A stretch of 64,000 bases of DNA from JAWLEV01 sp046538105 (GCA_046538105.1 JBKHJO010000005.1:1-64000); one strand, 5' to 3'. Counted from the first letter of the stretch, positions 8,675-17,629 are shown. Notes: generated by a model not told the origin, from the sequence alone. Translations and numbers: made by a program.

Positions 8675-8706
8675 ATGGGGATATCCTGCCGCGAGGATAT
8701 CCCCAT
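8675..8706 (+). promoter_or_regulatory. Intercistronic 13-bp hairpin
   Basis: The perfect arms ATGGGGATATCCT (8675-8687) and AGGATATCCCCAT (8694-8706) lie between the amidohydrolase and glucokinase genes. No T-tract follows, so an mRNA-processing or partial-attenuation role is more likely than full termination. Confidence 0.5.
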
Positions 8707-8741
8707 TGCCATGTGGTATCTTGTTCTTTGTGTGTGAGGGA

Positions 8742-9737
8742 ATGACGAACATGCTTTTGGTGGCCGATATCGGGGCGACGAAAACCAATCTGGCGATCTT
8801 TTCTCAGGGAGATGGCCCCCGGAATCCCCTGGCCGAGGCCTCTTTTCCCAGTGAGGGTTATGAGGGGCTGGAGGACGTGGTGCGCGAATTCCTGCAGGAT
8901 GTCGATCTTTCAGTGGATAGAGCCTGTATCGGGGTGGCGGGGCCCGTGATCGATGGGCGTGCACAGGGTACCAACCTGCCCTCCTGGACCATCGACGAGA
9001 CGGAGGTAAAGAAGGCGTTGAATCTGTCCTGGGTTCGCGTGTTGAACGATCTTGAGGTGACGGCCAATGCGATACCCATTTTGAACGAGGAGGACGTGGA
9101 AGTACTGAACGCGGGACGGCCTGTACCTCATGGTCCCATAGGAGTGGTCGCTCCTGGTACCGGGCTTGGAGAAGGTTTTCTTGTGTGGGACGGCTCTCGA
9201 TATCGAGCCTATGCCTCCGAGGGGGGACACACCGATTTCGGGCCCAACAGTACACAGGAGAGGGGATTGCTCGCGCATCTGTATGAGCGGTTTGGTCACG
9301 TAAGTTATGAGAGGGTCTGCTCGGGGATGGGCGTCTCCAATATCTATGAGTATCTAAAAGTCAGCGGATATGCCAGCGAACCCGCATGGATGACCAAGTA
9401 TCTTGAGGGTGTCGAGGATCGAACGCCTATCATCGTCGAGACGGCCATGGATCCCGAAAAAGAATGTGTCCTCTGCTCAACGGCGCTGGAGATGTTCGTT
9501 TCGATTCTGGGAGCCGAGGCGGGCAACCTTGGCCTCAAACTCATGGCTACCGGCGGTGTCTATTTGGGGGGAGGTATCCCGCCGCGCATTCTGCCCGCCC
9601 TGAAGGGGAATACGTTTATGGAGGGATTCTTGAACAAGGGGCGTATGAGATACGTGGTGGAAAAGATTCCCGCGTATGTCATTCTAACTCCCGATGCACC
9701 CCTCTGGGGGGCGGCGTATTACGGCCTTGAGATGTGA
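8742..9737 (+). CDS. glk: Glucokinase, Glk family
   Basis: 331 aa. The start is ATG 8742 behind GTGAGGG; an in-frame ATG at 8751 is an alternative. The ATP-phosphate loop reads VADIGATKTNLAIF, the catalytic segment RVLNDLEVTANAI carries the base Asp, and the second phosphate loop is VAPGTGLGEGF. YASEGGHTDFGP matches the Glk-type glucokinase signature rather than the ROK family, since there is no CxCGxxGC zinc motif. It phosphorylates intracellular glucose or a close analogue released by the neighbouring glycosidase. Position 4 of the sulfatase-to-mobB gene run. Confidence 0.88.
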   Translation: MTNMLLVADIGATKTNLAIFSQGDGPRNPLAEASFPSEGYEGLEDVVREFLQDVDLSVDRACIGVAGPVIDGRAQGTNLPSWTIDETEVKKALNLSWVRVLNDLEVTANAIPILNEEDVEVLNAGRPVPHGPIGVVAPGTGLGEGFLVWDGSRYRAYASEGGHTDFGPNSTQERGLLAHLYERFGHVSYERVCSGMGVSNIYEYLKVSGYASEPAWMTKYLEGVEDRTPIIVETAMDPEKECVLCSTALEMFVSILGAEAGNLGLKLMATGGVYLGGGIPPRILPALKGNTFMEGFLNKGRMRYVVEKIPAYVILTPDAPLWGAAYYGLEM

Positions 9738-9780
9738 GGGTGTCCATTGAGGAGTTTAGTGTGTTGTAGGAGGCGGAAGA

Positions 9781-11811
9781 GTGAAGGATTGGTGGGAAGG
9801 GTATCCCTGGCGTCTGATTCAGACAAACCTGCGCGAGATCGATATGCTGGATATAGACGCCCAGCGTTTCGTGATGGATCTACAGACTTTTCAGGCTACC
9901 GTTGTGCTTCTGAATACGGGGGGCATCATTGCCAGTTACCCGACCGATTTACCCTTTCATTTTCAGAGCCCGTTCTTGGAGGGAGATAGTCTTCGGGAGA
10001 TTATCTCTACCTGCCACGCGGCGGACATCAAGGTGCTTGCCCGTACGGACTTTTCCAAGGTTCGCCGTGAGATATACGAGATGCATCCAGAGTGGGCATA
10101 CAAGAGTCCGGAAGGAGAGATAGTCGATTACAATGGCGATGTGCATGTCTGTCTTAATGGTGACTATCAGCAAAAGTATGTCTTTGACATCATGGAGGAG
10201 ATGCTGACCGCCCTGGATGTGGATGGCGTCTTTTTCAATATGGCTGGTTATCAGGTCAGGGATTACAGCGGCAACTATTATGGGATCTGCCACTGTGAGA
10301 GTTGTCGAGAGGCATTTGCTGAGATGTTTGGGGCTCCGTTGCCTGCTGCGGAAGATATGAGCGATCCTCTATTTCGCAAGTACCTGGTCTTTAAGAAACG
10401 TACGCTCGAGAATTACCAGGAGAGAGTCTATCGGTTTATACAAGATCTAAACACGGATCTGTGTATTGCGAACCATCATCGCGTGACTGGGAGAGGCTTT
10501 GTGCGGCAAGAGGCGAACACGGCCATGGAGCGTCCCCTGCCACGCTGGCAGTACAATGCCTCTGATAACACCAAGTGGGTCGTCGCTTCCTACCCTGATA
10601 TGGTTCCCAGCACCACGACCGTCGACTTTATTGATTTCCCCTATCGGCACGTGGCCGTCTCGCCACACCAACAGAAATTGCGCCTGGCACAGAATCTGGC
10701 CAACGGTGGTGTTCTCGACTACTATCTCATTGGTCGCCTCGACAACCATGAGGATAGATCGGGATACGAGGCCGTCAGGGAGATGTTTCACTATCACGCA
10801 GCCCATGAGGAGGAATACGATGGTCTACGGCCCAAGGCCAGCATCGCCCTGCTAAAAGGGAAGGATGGTAGCGCCTCCGAGTTCCGAGGTTGGTTCCGTT
10901 TTCTCGTCGAGAACCATTTTCTGTTCGATACGCTGATGATCGACGCGGCCCTTGAGGTACCCTGGAACAAGTATGAGGCCATTATTCTGCCGGATTACGA
11001 GTCCCTGGATATGGATGTGATAGGCGCGTTGGATGCTTTTGTTCGGGCTGGTGGTACGGTCATCTCGGTGGGGAAGAGCGGTTTTCGTGACGGATATTAT
11101 GAGCCACGAGACGCGTTTCCGCTGGAGTGCTTGGGAATCAAGGAGATAAAAACCGTTCGTGATGATATGCGATCCTCCTACTTCAAATTGGATGACAAGA
11201 AGGGATTTGATCACTTTGCCGGGACGGATCTGATCTATATGGATGGGTATTATGTTTATGCCGAATATACCGAGGGAGTGAAGGGATACTTTCGGTTGAT
11301 TCCTCCTCACGATTTTGGGCCTCCTGAGCGGTGCTACTATACCACGATTACGGGTCATCCTGCCTTTACCGTCAATCACTATGGTGCGGGCGTGGGGATT
11401 TATATCCCCTGGACTCCCGGAAGCCTTTTTTATCAGCAGGGGCATACCAACACGTTCGATTTTGTGGCCGATTTGCTGGAAAGTGTGGCTGGGCTTGTAC
11501 CCGTTGGCGGTGACATCTCACCCATGGTGGAGATCACGCTACTGGAAGAGGAAAAAGGAGAATATCAGCTTCTTCATCTGGTCAATGGGTCGGGACATTT
11601 TGGAACTACTTTTTTCGCCCCGAGTGTCATGGAGAATATCAGGATATTTCTTCCATTTTCGTATGATGGGACTGTTTTGGTGAGAAGTTTAGTGTATGAC
11701 GAGATATATGATGTGGATCTGGAGGAAGATAAACTTGTGATACATATACCGTACTTGGAACTTTTTGACGCTCTCAAGATTCATCCACCGGCTACCAGGC
11801 TTTCAAGATGA
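9781..11811 (+). CDS. Putative glycoside hydrolase with GH-A-like barrel and beta-galactosidase-trimerisation-like domain
   Basis: 676 aa. GTG 9781 follows AGGAGGCGG. The first 340 residues look like a TIM-barrel glycosidase of the poorly characterised 'hypothetical glycosyl hydrolase' type. A Cys motif GICHCESC near residue 170 resembles the Cys cluster near the catalytic acid in GH42-like enzymes. The region around residues 350-450 (SIALLKG, then EAIILPDYESLD and FVRAGGTVISVG) resembles the glutamine-amidotransferase-like trimerisation domain of GH42. No signal peptide is present, so it is cytoplasmic. Catalytic glutamates cannot be assigned safely by eye. Its stop overlaps mobB by 4 bp. 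Confidence 0.7.
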   Translation: MKDWWEGYPWRLIQTNLREIDMLDIDAQRFVMDLQTFQATVVLLNTGGIIASYPTDLPFHFQSPFLEGDSLREIISTCHAADIKVLARTDFSKVRREIYEMHPEWAYKSPEGEIVDYNGDVHVCLNGDYQQKYVFDIMEEMLTALDVDGVFFNMAGYQVRDYSGNYYGICHCESCREAFAEMFGAPLPAAEDMSDPLFRKYLVFKKRTLENYQERVYRFIQDLNTDLCIANHHRVTGRGFVRQEANTAMERPLPRWQYNASDNTKWVVASYPDMVPSTTTVDFIDFPYRHVAVSPHQQKLRLAQNLANGGVLDYYLIGRLDNHEDRSGYEAVREMFHYHAAHEEEYDGLRPKASIALLKGKDGSASEFRGWFRFLVENHFLFDTLMIDAALEVPWNKYEAIILPDYESLDMDVIGALDAFVRAGGTVISVGKSGFRDGYYEPRDAFPLECLGIKEIKTVRDDMRSSYFKLDDKKGFDHFAGTDLIYMDGYYVYAEYTEGVKGYFRLIPPHDFGPPERCYYTTITGHPAFTVNHYGAGVGIYIPWTPGSLFYQQGHTNTFDFVADLLESVAGLVPVGGDISPMVEITLLEEEKGEYQLLHLVNGSGHFGTTFFAPSVMENIRIFLPFSYDGTVLVRSLVYDEIYDVDLEEDKLVIHIPYLELFDALKIHPPATRLSR

Positions 11812-12296
11812 TTCCTGTGATTTCCGTCGTTGGCTGGCATGATGTGGGAAAGACGGCGTTCATCGTGGCTTTGATTGCCGAGTTAAAGCGTCGCGGCCTT
11901 CGGGTGGCTACCATAAAGCATACGCGAGGTTCTTTTGATGTTGATAAGGAAGGTACAGATACATGGCGGCATGCTCAGGCCGGAAGTGATATAGTAGTGA
12001 TATCTGGGCCATCAAAGGTGGCCTTTATTGAGCATCGAGAGAGCGAGTTGTCTCTGGACGATGTCGTCGCCCGTTTGCCATCGAGCATCGATCTCGTGAT
12101 TACCGAAGGGTACAAAGGAGAGGACAAACCCAAGATAGAGATCACCTCTAGGGAATGTGTAGGAGAGCGAATCGTCTCTCCCGAAGAGTTGATCACTCTG
12201 GTTAAGGCAGGGGAGATGGACAATGGCGAGGCTTTTTCGCCCGATGTGATGGAAAAGGTTCTGAGATCTCTGGAGCAAAAGGGAATCATCAAGTAG
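11808..12296 (+). CDS. mobB: Molybdopterin-guanine dinucleotide biosynthesis adaptor MobB
   Basis: 162 aa, normal family length. A P-loop at residues 9-16 (GWHDVGKT) is followed by VATIKHTRGSFDVDKEGTDT, with the typical MobB His and Asp residues, and LVITEGYKGEDKPKIEI. MobB is a GTP-binding accessory protein for attaching nucleotide to molybdopterin or tungstopterin. It overlaps the upstream glycosidase gene by 4 bp (ATGA), an unusual partner. A user of the cofactor, the AOR-family enzyme at 39309, is in the same window but not adjacent. No mobA was found here. Confidence 0.9.
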   Translation: MIPVISVVGWHDVGKTAFIVALIAELKRRGLRVATIKHTRGSFDVDKEGTDTWRHAQAGSDIVVISGPSKVAFIEHRESELSLDDVVARLPSSIDLVITEGYKGEDKPKIEITSRECVGERIVSPEELITLVKAGEMDNGEAFSPDVMEKVLRSLEQKGIIK

Positions 12297-12317
12297 CGGA
12301 GGTTCGGGTATATTTTG

Positions 12318-12390
12318 TTCGTATAGTGGTAAACAGGTCGTGGAGCAATAAATGCGGATTATTCTTAAAGGGATGTAAATACTATACGAA
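12318..12390. repeat. Paired inverted repeat TTCGTATAGT...ACTATACGAA (copy 1)
   Basis: The arms 12318-12327 and 12381-12390 are perfect 10-bp inverted repeats 53 bp apart, in the convergent gap between mobB and the glycosyltransferase gene. The same core TTCGTATAG/CTATACGAA recurs at 52498/52563 with nearly the same spacing. The bases following the core are also similar (left arms continue TGGTAAAC here and CGTTAAC there). Confidence 0.6.
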
Positions 12391-12490
12391 GAAGACAGTC
12401 CCTGTATCCATACATGTGAGCAGCCATCGCTGTGTAGCGAAAAAGGAAGGGCAGAGGAATGCTTTTACAAAGGGAAAGACTTTGACTCTG

Positions 12491-13540
12491 TTAGCGCCGA
12501 TGAAGAGGAGGGCGGCTCAAAGGTCTGTGTGTCAAGGAGAAGAGGAGAATAAAAACGAGACCCGCCATACCGACAAGGACAACAAGTTTTAAAAAACGGG
12601 AGGGAGCCAACAGGGCAATGACCCCAAGCAGGGCGGTGACAATATAGTAGCCGATCACGATCTGTCGTTGGGAGTATCCTGCGTCCCGCAGACGAAAGTG
12701 CAAGTGTCCCCGATCTCCTTCAGTCAAGGATTCGTCTCGCTTCCAACGAGAATAAATCTGCCAGAATACATCCAGGATAGGTAGCCAGAGCAAAAGCAAC
12801 ACAGAAGCCACCTTGGCCCCAGCGACGATGGATAAAGCGCCGATGGCATAACCCAGCACGTGTGCTCCTCCGCCCAGAAAAATACGGGCAGGATTAAAGT
12901 TGTAGGGTATAAACCCCAAACAACAGCCAAGGAGAGCCAGAGGCAAGAGCGACACGCTATATTGATGTAGGCGAAGCATATGTATAAAGAGCACAAATGC
13001 CGAGATGCCCACCACGCCCGTCGCCAGTCCATCCAGGCCATCGAGCATATTGACCGTGGCACTCATCCCGACAAGCCACAGGATTGTAATGGGTACCATA
13101 AGATACCAATTTACCTGTATCTGACCATTGGTAAACGGGTTATTAAAGACTTCGATAAAGACTTTGAACCGGATAGCCACCAGAGCAGCCAACAACAAGC
13201 CTATAAACTGAGATGTGGCCCCCAGTTCTACGTAATCGTCTATCAGGCCCACTAACCAGACAATTCCCATGCCGACCAACACGCCGATCAGGCGTGTAAC
13301 TTCCAGGGGATCGTTGCGAGGAATGCCCACAAGCAGGGGAAAGAGCGCAGCAATAAGAAAGGCTGGATAGATAAAAAGACCGCCCAGACGGACCACACGG
13401 CCTTTGTGTTGTCGGCGTCCGCCGGGCGTATCCACAATATCCAGCCGCTTTCCCAACCAGATTGCCCACGGTGTGAGAAGCGCAACCAGAGCGGTAGAAA
13501 GCCCGAACACAGCGGGAAAGAGTAGCGGAGATATTCTCAT
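12491..13540 (-). CDS. Undecaprenyl-phosphate sugar-1-phosphate transferase (MraY/WecA/TagO family, GT4)
   Basis: 349 aa with about ten membrane segments. It transfers a HexNAc-1-phosphate (usually GlcNAc) from a UDP-sugar to undecaprenyl phosphate, starting cell-wall polymer or surface-glycan assembly. Family motifs include VDTPGGRRQHKGRVVRLGG, the DD motif in VGLIDDYVELG, NMLDGLDGLATG, and the His motif GDRGHLHFRL, which is typical of WecA/TagO rather than MraY. The segment where the family normally has FMGDxGS reads FLGGGAHVLG, so the metal-binding Asp of that motif is missing. The C-terminus is short and basic. Start ATG 13540. It stands alone, downstream of the por operon on the same strand but separated by a terminator. 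Confidence 0.85.
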   Translation of the reverse strand: MRISPLLFPAVFGLSTALVALLTPWAIWLGKRLDIVDTPGGRRQHKGRVVRLGGLFIYPAFLIAALFPLLVGIPRNDPLEVTRLIGVLVGMGIVWLVGLIDDYVELGATSQFIGLLLAALVAIRFKVFIEVFNNPFTNGQIQVNWYLMVPITILWLVGMSATVNMLDGLDGLATGVVGISAFVLFIHMLRLHQYSVSLLPLALLGCCLGFIPYNFNPARIFLGGGAHVLGYAIGALSIVAGAKVASVLLLLWLPILDVFWQIYSRWKRDESLTEGDRGHLHFRLRDAGYSQRQIVIGYYIVTALLGVIALLAPSRFLKLVVLVGMAGLVFILLFSLTHRPLSRPPLHRR

Positions 13541-13605
13541 GAGATCATAATTTCTCTGCCATCTCAGAAATTAAGGCGGGCAGCATATATAGCACCCAGA
13601 GATCG

Positions 13606-13644
13606 AAAACAAAGAAAGGGATGGCATATACACCATCCCTTTCT
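13606..13644 (-). terminator. Rho-independent terminator of the por operon
   Basis: Read leftward, a 12-bp stem (arms 13613-13624 and 13633-13644, 8-nt loop) is followed by TTGTTTT. It lies about 27 bp beyond the porB stop. Confidence 0.8.
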
Positions 13645-13670
13645 CCCAACTTGTAGAGAGGATCCTGGCT

Positions 13671-14606
13671 CTAGTTAGCCTCCTCTTTCAGCAACTGTTC
13701 CCACTCTTGATCCACCTTCTCCTGAATTTCCTCAAGGATCCACTTGTTGGCCGGACGGAAGAGATGGCGAAAACGTCCTTGGGTCTCGAACCATTGCTCG
13801 ACGGGCTTTTTCTCCCGCGGCTTGTAGGTGATATGTGTCTCGCCATTTTCTACTTCATATAGCGGCCAATAGCAGGTATCAGCAGCCAGCTCAGAAATCT
13901 CCATGGTCTTCTCGCTGCTGTGGCGCCAACCACGGGGGCAGGGGGACAATACATTTAGAACGGCAGGGCCATCCCCATTGACGGCTTTTTTCACTTTTGT
14001 CATCAGATCACGGTAGTTATGAGGCGCCGTCTGCGCCACGTAGCGGATGTCGTGCGCGGCCATGATGCGCGTCCACGGTTTGCGCCACTGTATCTTGCCA
14101 GGAACTACACTCCCCGCGGGGGACGTCGTGGTGTGCGCGCCACGAGGCGTCGCACTGGAACGCTGGATACCCGTGTTCATATAGGCCTCGTTGTTGAGGC
14201 AGACATAGACAAAGTCATGGCCTCTCTCAAGGGCTCCAGAGATGAACTGCAGGCCTATATCGTAACTGGCACCATCACCACCAATGGCTACAAACTTTAT
14301 ATCTTGATCCTCAGGGATCCTGCCCGTACGCTTTAGTGCCTTGTAGGCCGCTTCCACACCAGAGATGGTGGTGGAAGCATTCTCGAACGCGGTATGAATC
14401 CAGGGTACCCGCCATGAAGTATAGGGATAGATAGAGGTAGAAACCTCTAAACAACCAGTCGCTGTAGAGAGAACGACGGGGTCATCGATTGCGTGGAGCA
14501 TTTGACGGATGATCGTCGGCTCGGCGCATCCCGCACACAGACGATGGCCGGGTGCGAGTTTTTCTTCTTTACCAGCAATATCTCGTAATCTTATTCTCTC
14601 GGCCAT
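13671..14606 (-). CDS. porB: Pyruvate/2-oxoacid:ferredoxin oxidoreductase, beta subunit
   Basis: 311 aa. ATG 14606 is chosen because CGAGGAGAAAA precedes it; upstream in-frame codons overlap porA. It binds thiamine diphosphate and an FeS cluster: cysteines in CAGCAEP and in TATGCLEVS, the TPP motif IGGDGASYDIGLQF ending near VCLNNEAYMNTG. This subunit carries the TPP centre where pyruvate or a related 2-oxoacid is oxidatively decarboxylated to acyl-CoA, reducing ferredoxin. It is last in the order gamma-delta-alpha-beta, the arrangement of four-subunit archaeal-type enzymes. Confidence 0.93.
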   Translation of the reverse strand: MAERIRLRDIAGKEEKLAPGHRLCAGCAEPTIIRQMLHAIDDPVVLSTATGCLEVSTSIYPYTSWRVPWIHTAFENASTTISGVEAAYKALKRTGRIPEDQDIKFVAIGGDGASYDIGLQFISGALERGHDFVYVCLNNEAYMNTGIQRSSATPRGAHTTTSPAGSVVPGKIQWRKPWTRIMAAHDIRYVAQTAPHNYRDLMTKVKKAVNGDGPAVLNVLSPCPRGWRHSSEKTMEISELAADTCYWPLYEVENGETHITYKPREKKPVEQWFETQGRFRHLFRPANKWILEEIQEKVDQEWEQLLKEEAN

Positions 14607-14679
14607 TATTTTTCTCCTCGTTTGCTTTATGTTATCGCCAAATCCCCCCCGTTCAAAAGGGGAGATCGACAAACCGATT

Positions 14680-15876
14680 CTACTCGCGCAAGCCCAAGTA
14701 CCGCACAATGTCCCCGCGATCGCCCTCTGCCGCTACGGTCTGCAGATCGTCGTACACAGACTCTATCATCGGCGGTGTGGTATCGCGTCCACCCAGGCCA
14801 TAGATATAGTTCACGATGTTGAGATCTGAGATTCCCTCATTGAAAAGCGCCGACGTAATGTCCTCAAATAGAGGCCCCATGCCACGGAATGTACCAAAGG
14901 AGATGGAACGATCGAGCACAGCCACTGCTTTGCAATCCTTGATAGCCTCTACGATATGCTGGCCAGGGAAGGGACGATAAACGCGAGGTTTTAGGATCCC
15001 AACCTTCATCCCTTCACCCCGAAGATTCCGGGCGACGGTACGTGCCGTACCTGCCGTAGAACTCAAAACGATTATGGCATAGTCCGCATCATCCATTTCA
15101 TAGGCATCGATGATGGGCTGGGGACGACCCGAGAGCTCCTCATACTCTTTGCTGACACTCTCGATTATTTCCATAGCGTTGTTCAGCGCCTCGGTCTGCT
15201 GGCGCTTGTGCTCAAAGTAGTAGTCAGTAAAGTCCCACGCTCCCATCGTCTTTGGATTATCGACATCGAGCAGATAAACGTCAGGATCATAATCGCCAAC
15301 AAACTCGCTGACTGCCTCGTCTGGTAAAATACCCACTCGTTCCACACCATGGCCGGTGATAAAACCGTCCTGGCAACTCATGGCGGGGGTGCCAAGGCCC
15401 TCGTGCTCAGCGATGCGCAACGCCTTGATCGTATTATCGTACGCTTCTTGTCCCGACTCTGCATACAGCTGGATCCATCCCGCCTCACGCGCACCCATGC
15501 TGTCCGAATGGTCACAGTGGATATTCAGGGGGCTGGACAGCGAACGGTTGATGATCGACAGGACGATGGGCAACCGCATTCCCGAGGCGATATAGAGCAT
15601 CTCCCACATCAGGGCCAACCCATTAGCAGCTGTGGCGGTCATAACACGAGCCCCGCCAGCCGAGGCACCGACGCAGGCACTCATGGCCGCGTGTTCGCTT
15701 TCCACGGGGATAAACTCGGTATGTACAAGCCCGTCGGCAACATACTCGGAGAACTGCTGCACCACGGGCGTCTGCGGCGTGATCGGATAGGCGGCGACCA
15801 CATCCGGATCTATTTGAAGCATTGCCCGAGAGACCGATTCGGCCCCATCCAAAGGCATATACGTGCTTTCTACCAT
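14680..15876 (-). CDS. porA: Pyruvate/2-oxoacid:ferredoxin oxidoreductase, alpha subunit
   Basis: 398 aa. It starts MVESTYMPLDGAESVSRAML and has the typical VVAAYPITPQTPVVQQF segment that contacts TPP and 2-oxoacid, the VESEHAAMSACVGASAGGAR stretch and IVLSIINRSLSSPLNIHCDH. The length is normal for the separate alpha chain. It pairs with porB to form the active site. GGGAGGG lies ahead of ATG 15876. Confidence 0.93.
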   Translation of the reverse strand: MVESTYMPLDGAESVSRAMLQIDPDVVAAYPITPQTPVVQQFSEYVADGLVHTEFIPVESEHAAMSACVGASAGGARVMTATAANGLALMWEMLYIASGMRLPIVLSIINRSLSSPLNIHCDHSDSMGAREAGWIQLYAESGQEAYDNTIKALRIAEHEGLGTPAMSCQDGFITGHGVERVGILPDEAVSEFVGDYDPDVYLLDVDNPKTMGAWDFTDYYFEHKRQQTEALNNAMEIIESVSKEYEELSGRPQPIIDAYEMDDADYAIIVLSSTAGTARTVARNLRGEGMKVGILKPRVYRPFPGQHIVEAIKDCKAVAVLDRSISFGTFRGMGPLFEDITSALFNEGISDLNIVNYIYGLGGRDTTPPMIESVYDDLQTVAAEGDRGDIVRYLGLRE

Positions 15877-15917
15877 GTTATTTCCCTCCCAAAAGGTATC
15901 AGGTATTTGGTCTATTC

Positions 15918-16271
15918 CTATTCAGAGTCCGATTCTGGAACCATATGAATGACTGAACCACTCTGTTCATCGGTGAAAGCGTGGGGTTCTTTGATGCTTA
16001 CGGGGCACACTTGGGAGCAGATACCACACCCCTTACAGTGATCATAGTCTATGCCCTGCATCTGTCCATCCTCCACGAGGATGGACGAGTCGGGGCACAT
16101 GATCCAGCACGTCATACAATGCACACACTGTTCCGAATCCCAAACGGGTCGCATACTTCGCCAGGAGCCTGTATTATACGTTACGGAATTTCCACTATCG
16201 TAGACAACCCCGCCCTCATTTGCCTTCTTCCACGAAAGGTCCAAACGAGGAGCCATTTGCTCTGCCATCAA
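15918..16271 (-). CDS. porD: Pyruvate/2-oxoacid:ferredoxin oxidoreductase, delta (ferredoxin-type) subunit
   Basis: 117 aa (116 if the second Met is used). Two [4Fe-4S] motifs are clear: CVHCMTCWIMCP and CKGCGICSQVCP. It relays electrons from the alpha/beta active site to ferredoxin. An N-terminal extension (about 45 residues) with a WRSMRPVWD segment is typical of PorD. It lies between gamma and alpha in the operon. AGGAGG precedes the start. Confidence 0.93.
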   Translation of the reverse strand: MMAEQMAPRLDLSWKKANEGGVVYDSGNSVTYNTGSWRSMRPVWDSEQCVHCMTCWIMCPDSSILVEDGQMQGIDYDHCKGCGICSQVCPVSIKEPHAFTDEQSGSVIHMVPESDSE

Positions 16272-16321
16272 TAACCTCCTACAGACAATTGATATCTAAT
16301 CTTTGTACCAACTCAGCGTAT

Positions 16322-16894
16322 TTATCCCTGTACACACTCGTCGTAGGCGCGCCGCAAGGTACGTACGTTAGCCTCGACGATCTCCTCGCGCAACCTCTCC
16401 CCCAAGGTCTCGCGTACTATTTCGACGATATTATCGAGTTCCAGAGTGTCCGTTGCTTTGGCAAACACCGAGATCATCATAGTGCTGGGAATATCTCGCC
16501 TGATCTCCTCCATGGCAATCTCGGATGCGTCTACACACCAAACACTGCCTCCCTGAAAGTCCAACGTCTCGCGGATCTCTGAAGGGGTCTGTTCCGTGTT
16601 CATGATGACCGTACCGTCTGGCTTGACACCCTCCGTTAATTCCACTACGCCGATGAGATTGGGATTTACTACAATGACCACATCCGGCTCCAAAATGGGG
16701 GAGTGGACTTCTATAGGTTCATCGCTGATGCGCGTGTAAGCCTTGATGGGGGCCCCCATACGCTCCGCCCCATATTCCGGAAAGGCTTGGAAATACCTGC
16801 CCGTGTGCATGGCTGCTTCGCCCAAAAGTTCCCCCGCCGTCACTACGCCCTGACCTCCACGTCCATGCCAGCGAACCTCGATCATTTGGCTCAT
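16322..16894 (-). CDS. porC: Pyruvate/2-oxoacid:ferredoxin oxidoreductase, gamma subunit
   Basis: 190 aa. The hallmark is the N-terminal WHGRGGQGVVTAGELLGEAA, followed by YGAERMGAPIKAYTRIS, both standard for the gamma domain. It is the first gene of the four-gene operon, preceded by a GGGAGG ribosome-binding site. No convincing -35/-10 pair was fixed upstream. Confidence 0.93.
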   Translation of the reverse strand: MSQMIEVRWHGRGGQGVVTAGELLGEAAMHTGRYFQAFPEYGAERMGAPIKAYTRISDEPIEVHSPILEPDVVIVVNPNLIGVVELTEGVKPDGTVIMNTEQTPSEIRETLDFQGGSVWCVDASEIAMEEIRRDIPSTMMISVFAKATDTLELDNIVEIVRETLGERLREEIVEANVRTLRRAYDECVQG

Positions 16895-16999
16895 CCTTGA
16901 TACCTCCCTCTTGCCTTATAGAAATAGATCACCATATCATGCATCCAGAGGCGTTGTGTACGAGACATCGCACTCCAGACTACCTGCCAGAATAGCACA

Positions 17000-17515
17000 T
17001 CACTCAAAAGTCATGATGGAAAAGATATCATAATTTTTCAACTTCTCTCGTCCCCTGAGAAAGGCAAGCTCTATCAGGAAAGCGATTCCCGTAACTTTAC
17101 CACCTAACCTTTCTATCAGAGCCACCGCTGCTTCTGCAGATCCACCGGTGGCTAAAAGATCGTCAACGAGCAATACATTTTCTCCAGATCCTATGGCGTC
17201 CGCATGCATTTCGAGGATATTCGTTCCATACTCGAGGCTATATTCCACACTGATCTTCTCCCGGGGCAGTTTCTCCGGCTTACGAATGGGTACAAAGCCG
17301 CATCCCAACTGATAAGCGACGGGGGCACCAAAAATAAAACCACGAGATTCAATAGCCACGACCTGAGCGATCTCCTTATCCTCAAATTCCGCCACGATCA
17401 AGTCTACAGCCTCTCTGAAAGCGTCGGGCGATGAAAGTAGGGGGGTGATGTCTTTGAAAAGTACCCCCTCGATGGGGAAATCGGGTACGTCAGGGATAAA
17501 CTCCATAAGGTTCAT
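17000..17515 (-). CDS. apt: Adenine phosphoribosyltransferase
   Basis: 171 aa, the standard length. It converts adenine and PRPP to AMP. The PRPP-binding motif VLLVDDLLATGGSA is intact, as are VVAIESRGFIFGAPVAYQLG and the flexible-loop region PIRKPEKLPREKISVEYSLE. ATG 17515 starts MNLMEF; ATG 17506 is an alternative. It may be co-transcribed with the por operon (105 bp apart), but it could also be independent. Confidence 0.95.
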   Translation of the reverse strand: MNLMEFIPDVPDFPIEGVLFKDITPLLSSPDAFREAVDLIVAEFEDKEIAQVVAIESRGFIFGAPVAYQLGCGFVPIRKPEKLPREKISVEYSLEYGTNILEMHADAIGSGENVLLVDDLLATGGSAEAAVALIERLGGKVTGIAFLIELAFLRGREKLKNYDIFSIMTFE

Positions 17516-17629
17516 ATTGATGTATTATCTCCTTGCTCACACTTCTGCTCCACACTCAACACTCCCATTCTAGCACCTCTTGTTTTCCATTGTCAAAGAT
17601 GAGGAATCACCTTTTCCCACGCTTTCCAA

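Noticed and set aside
8675..8706. Rho-independent terminator in front of glk
   Set aside because: There is no T-run after the stem, and the reading direction of flanking genes is continuous.
12318..12390. Integron attC site
   Set aside because: The arms do not end in the RYYYAAC/GTTRRRY boxes, and the recombinase in the window has no integron-integrase insert visible.
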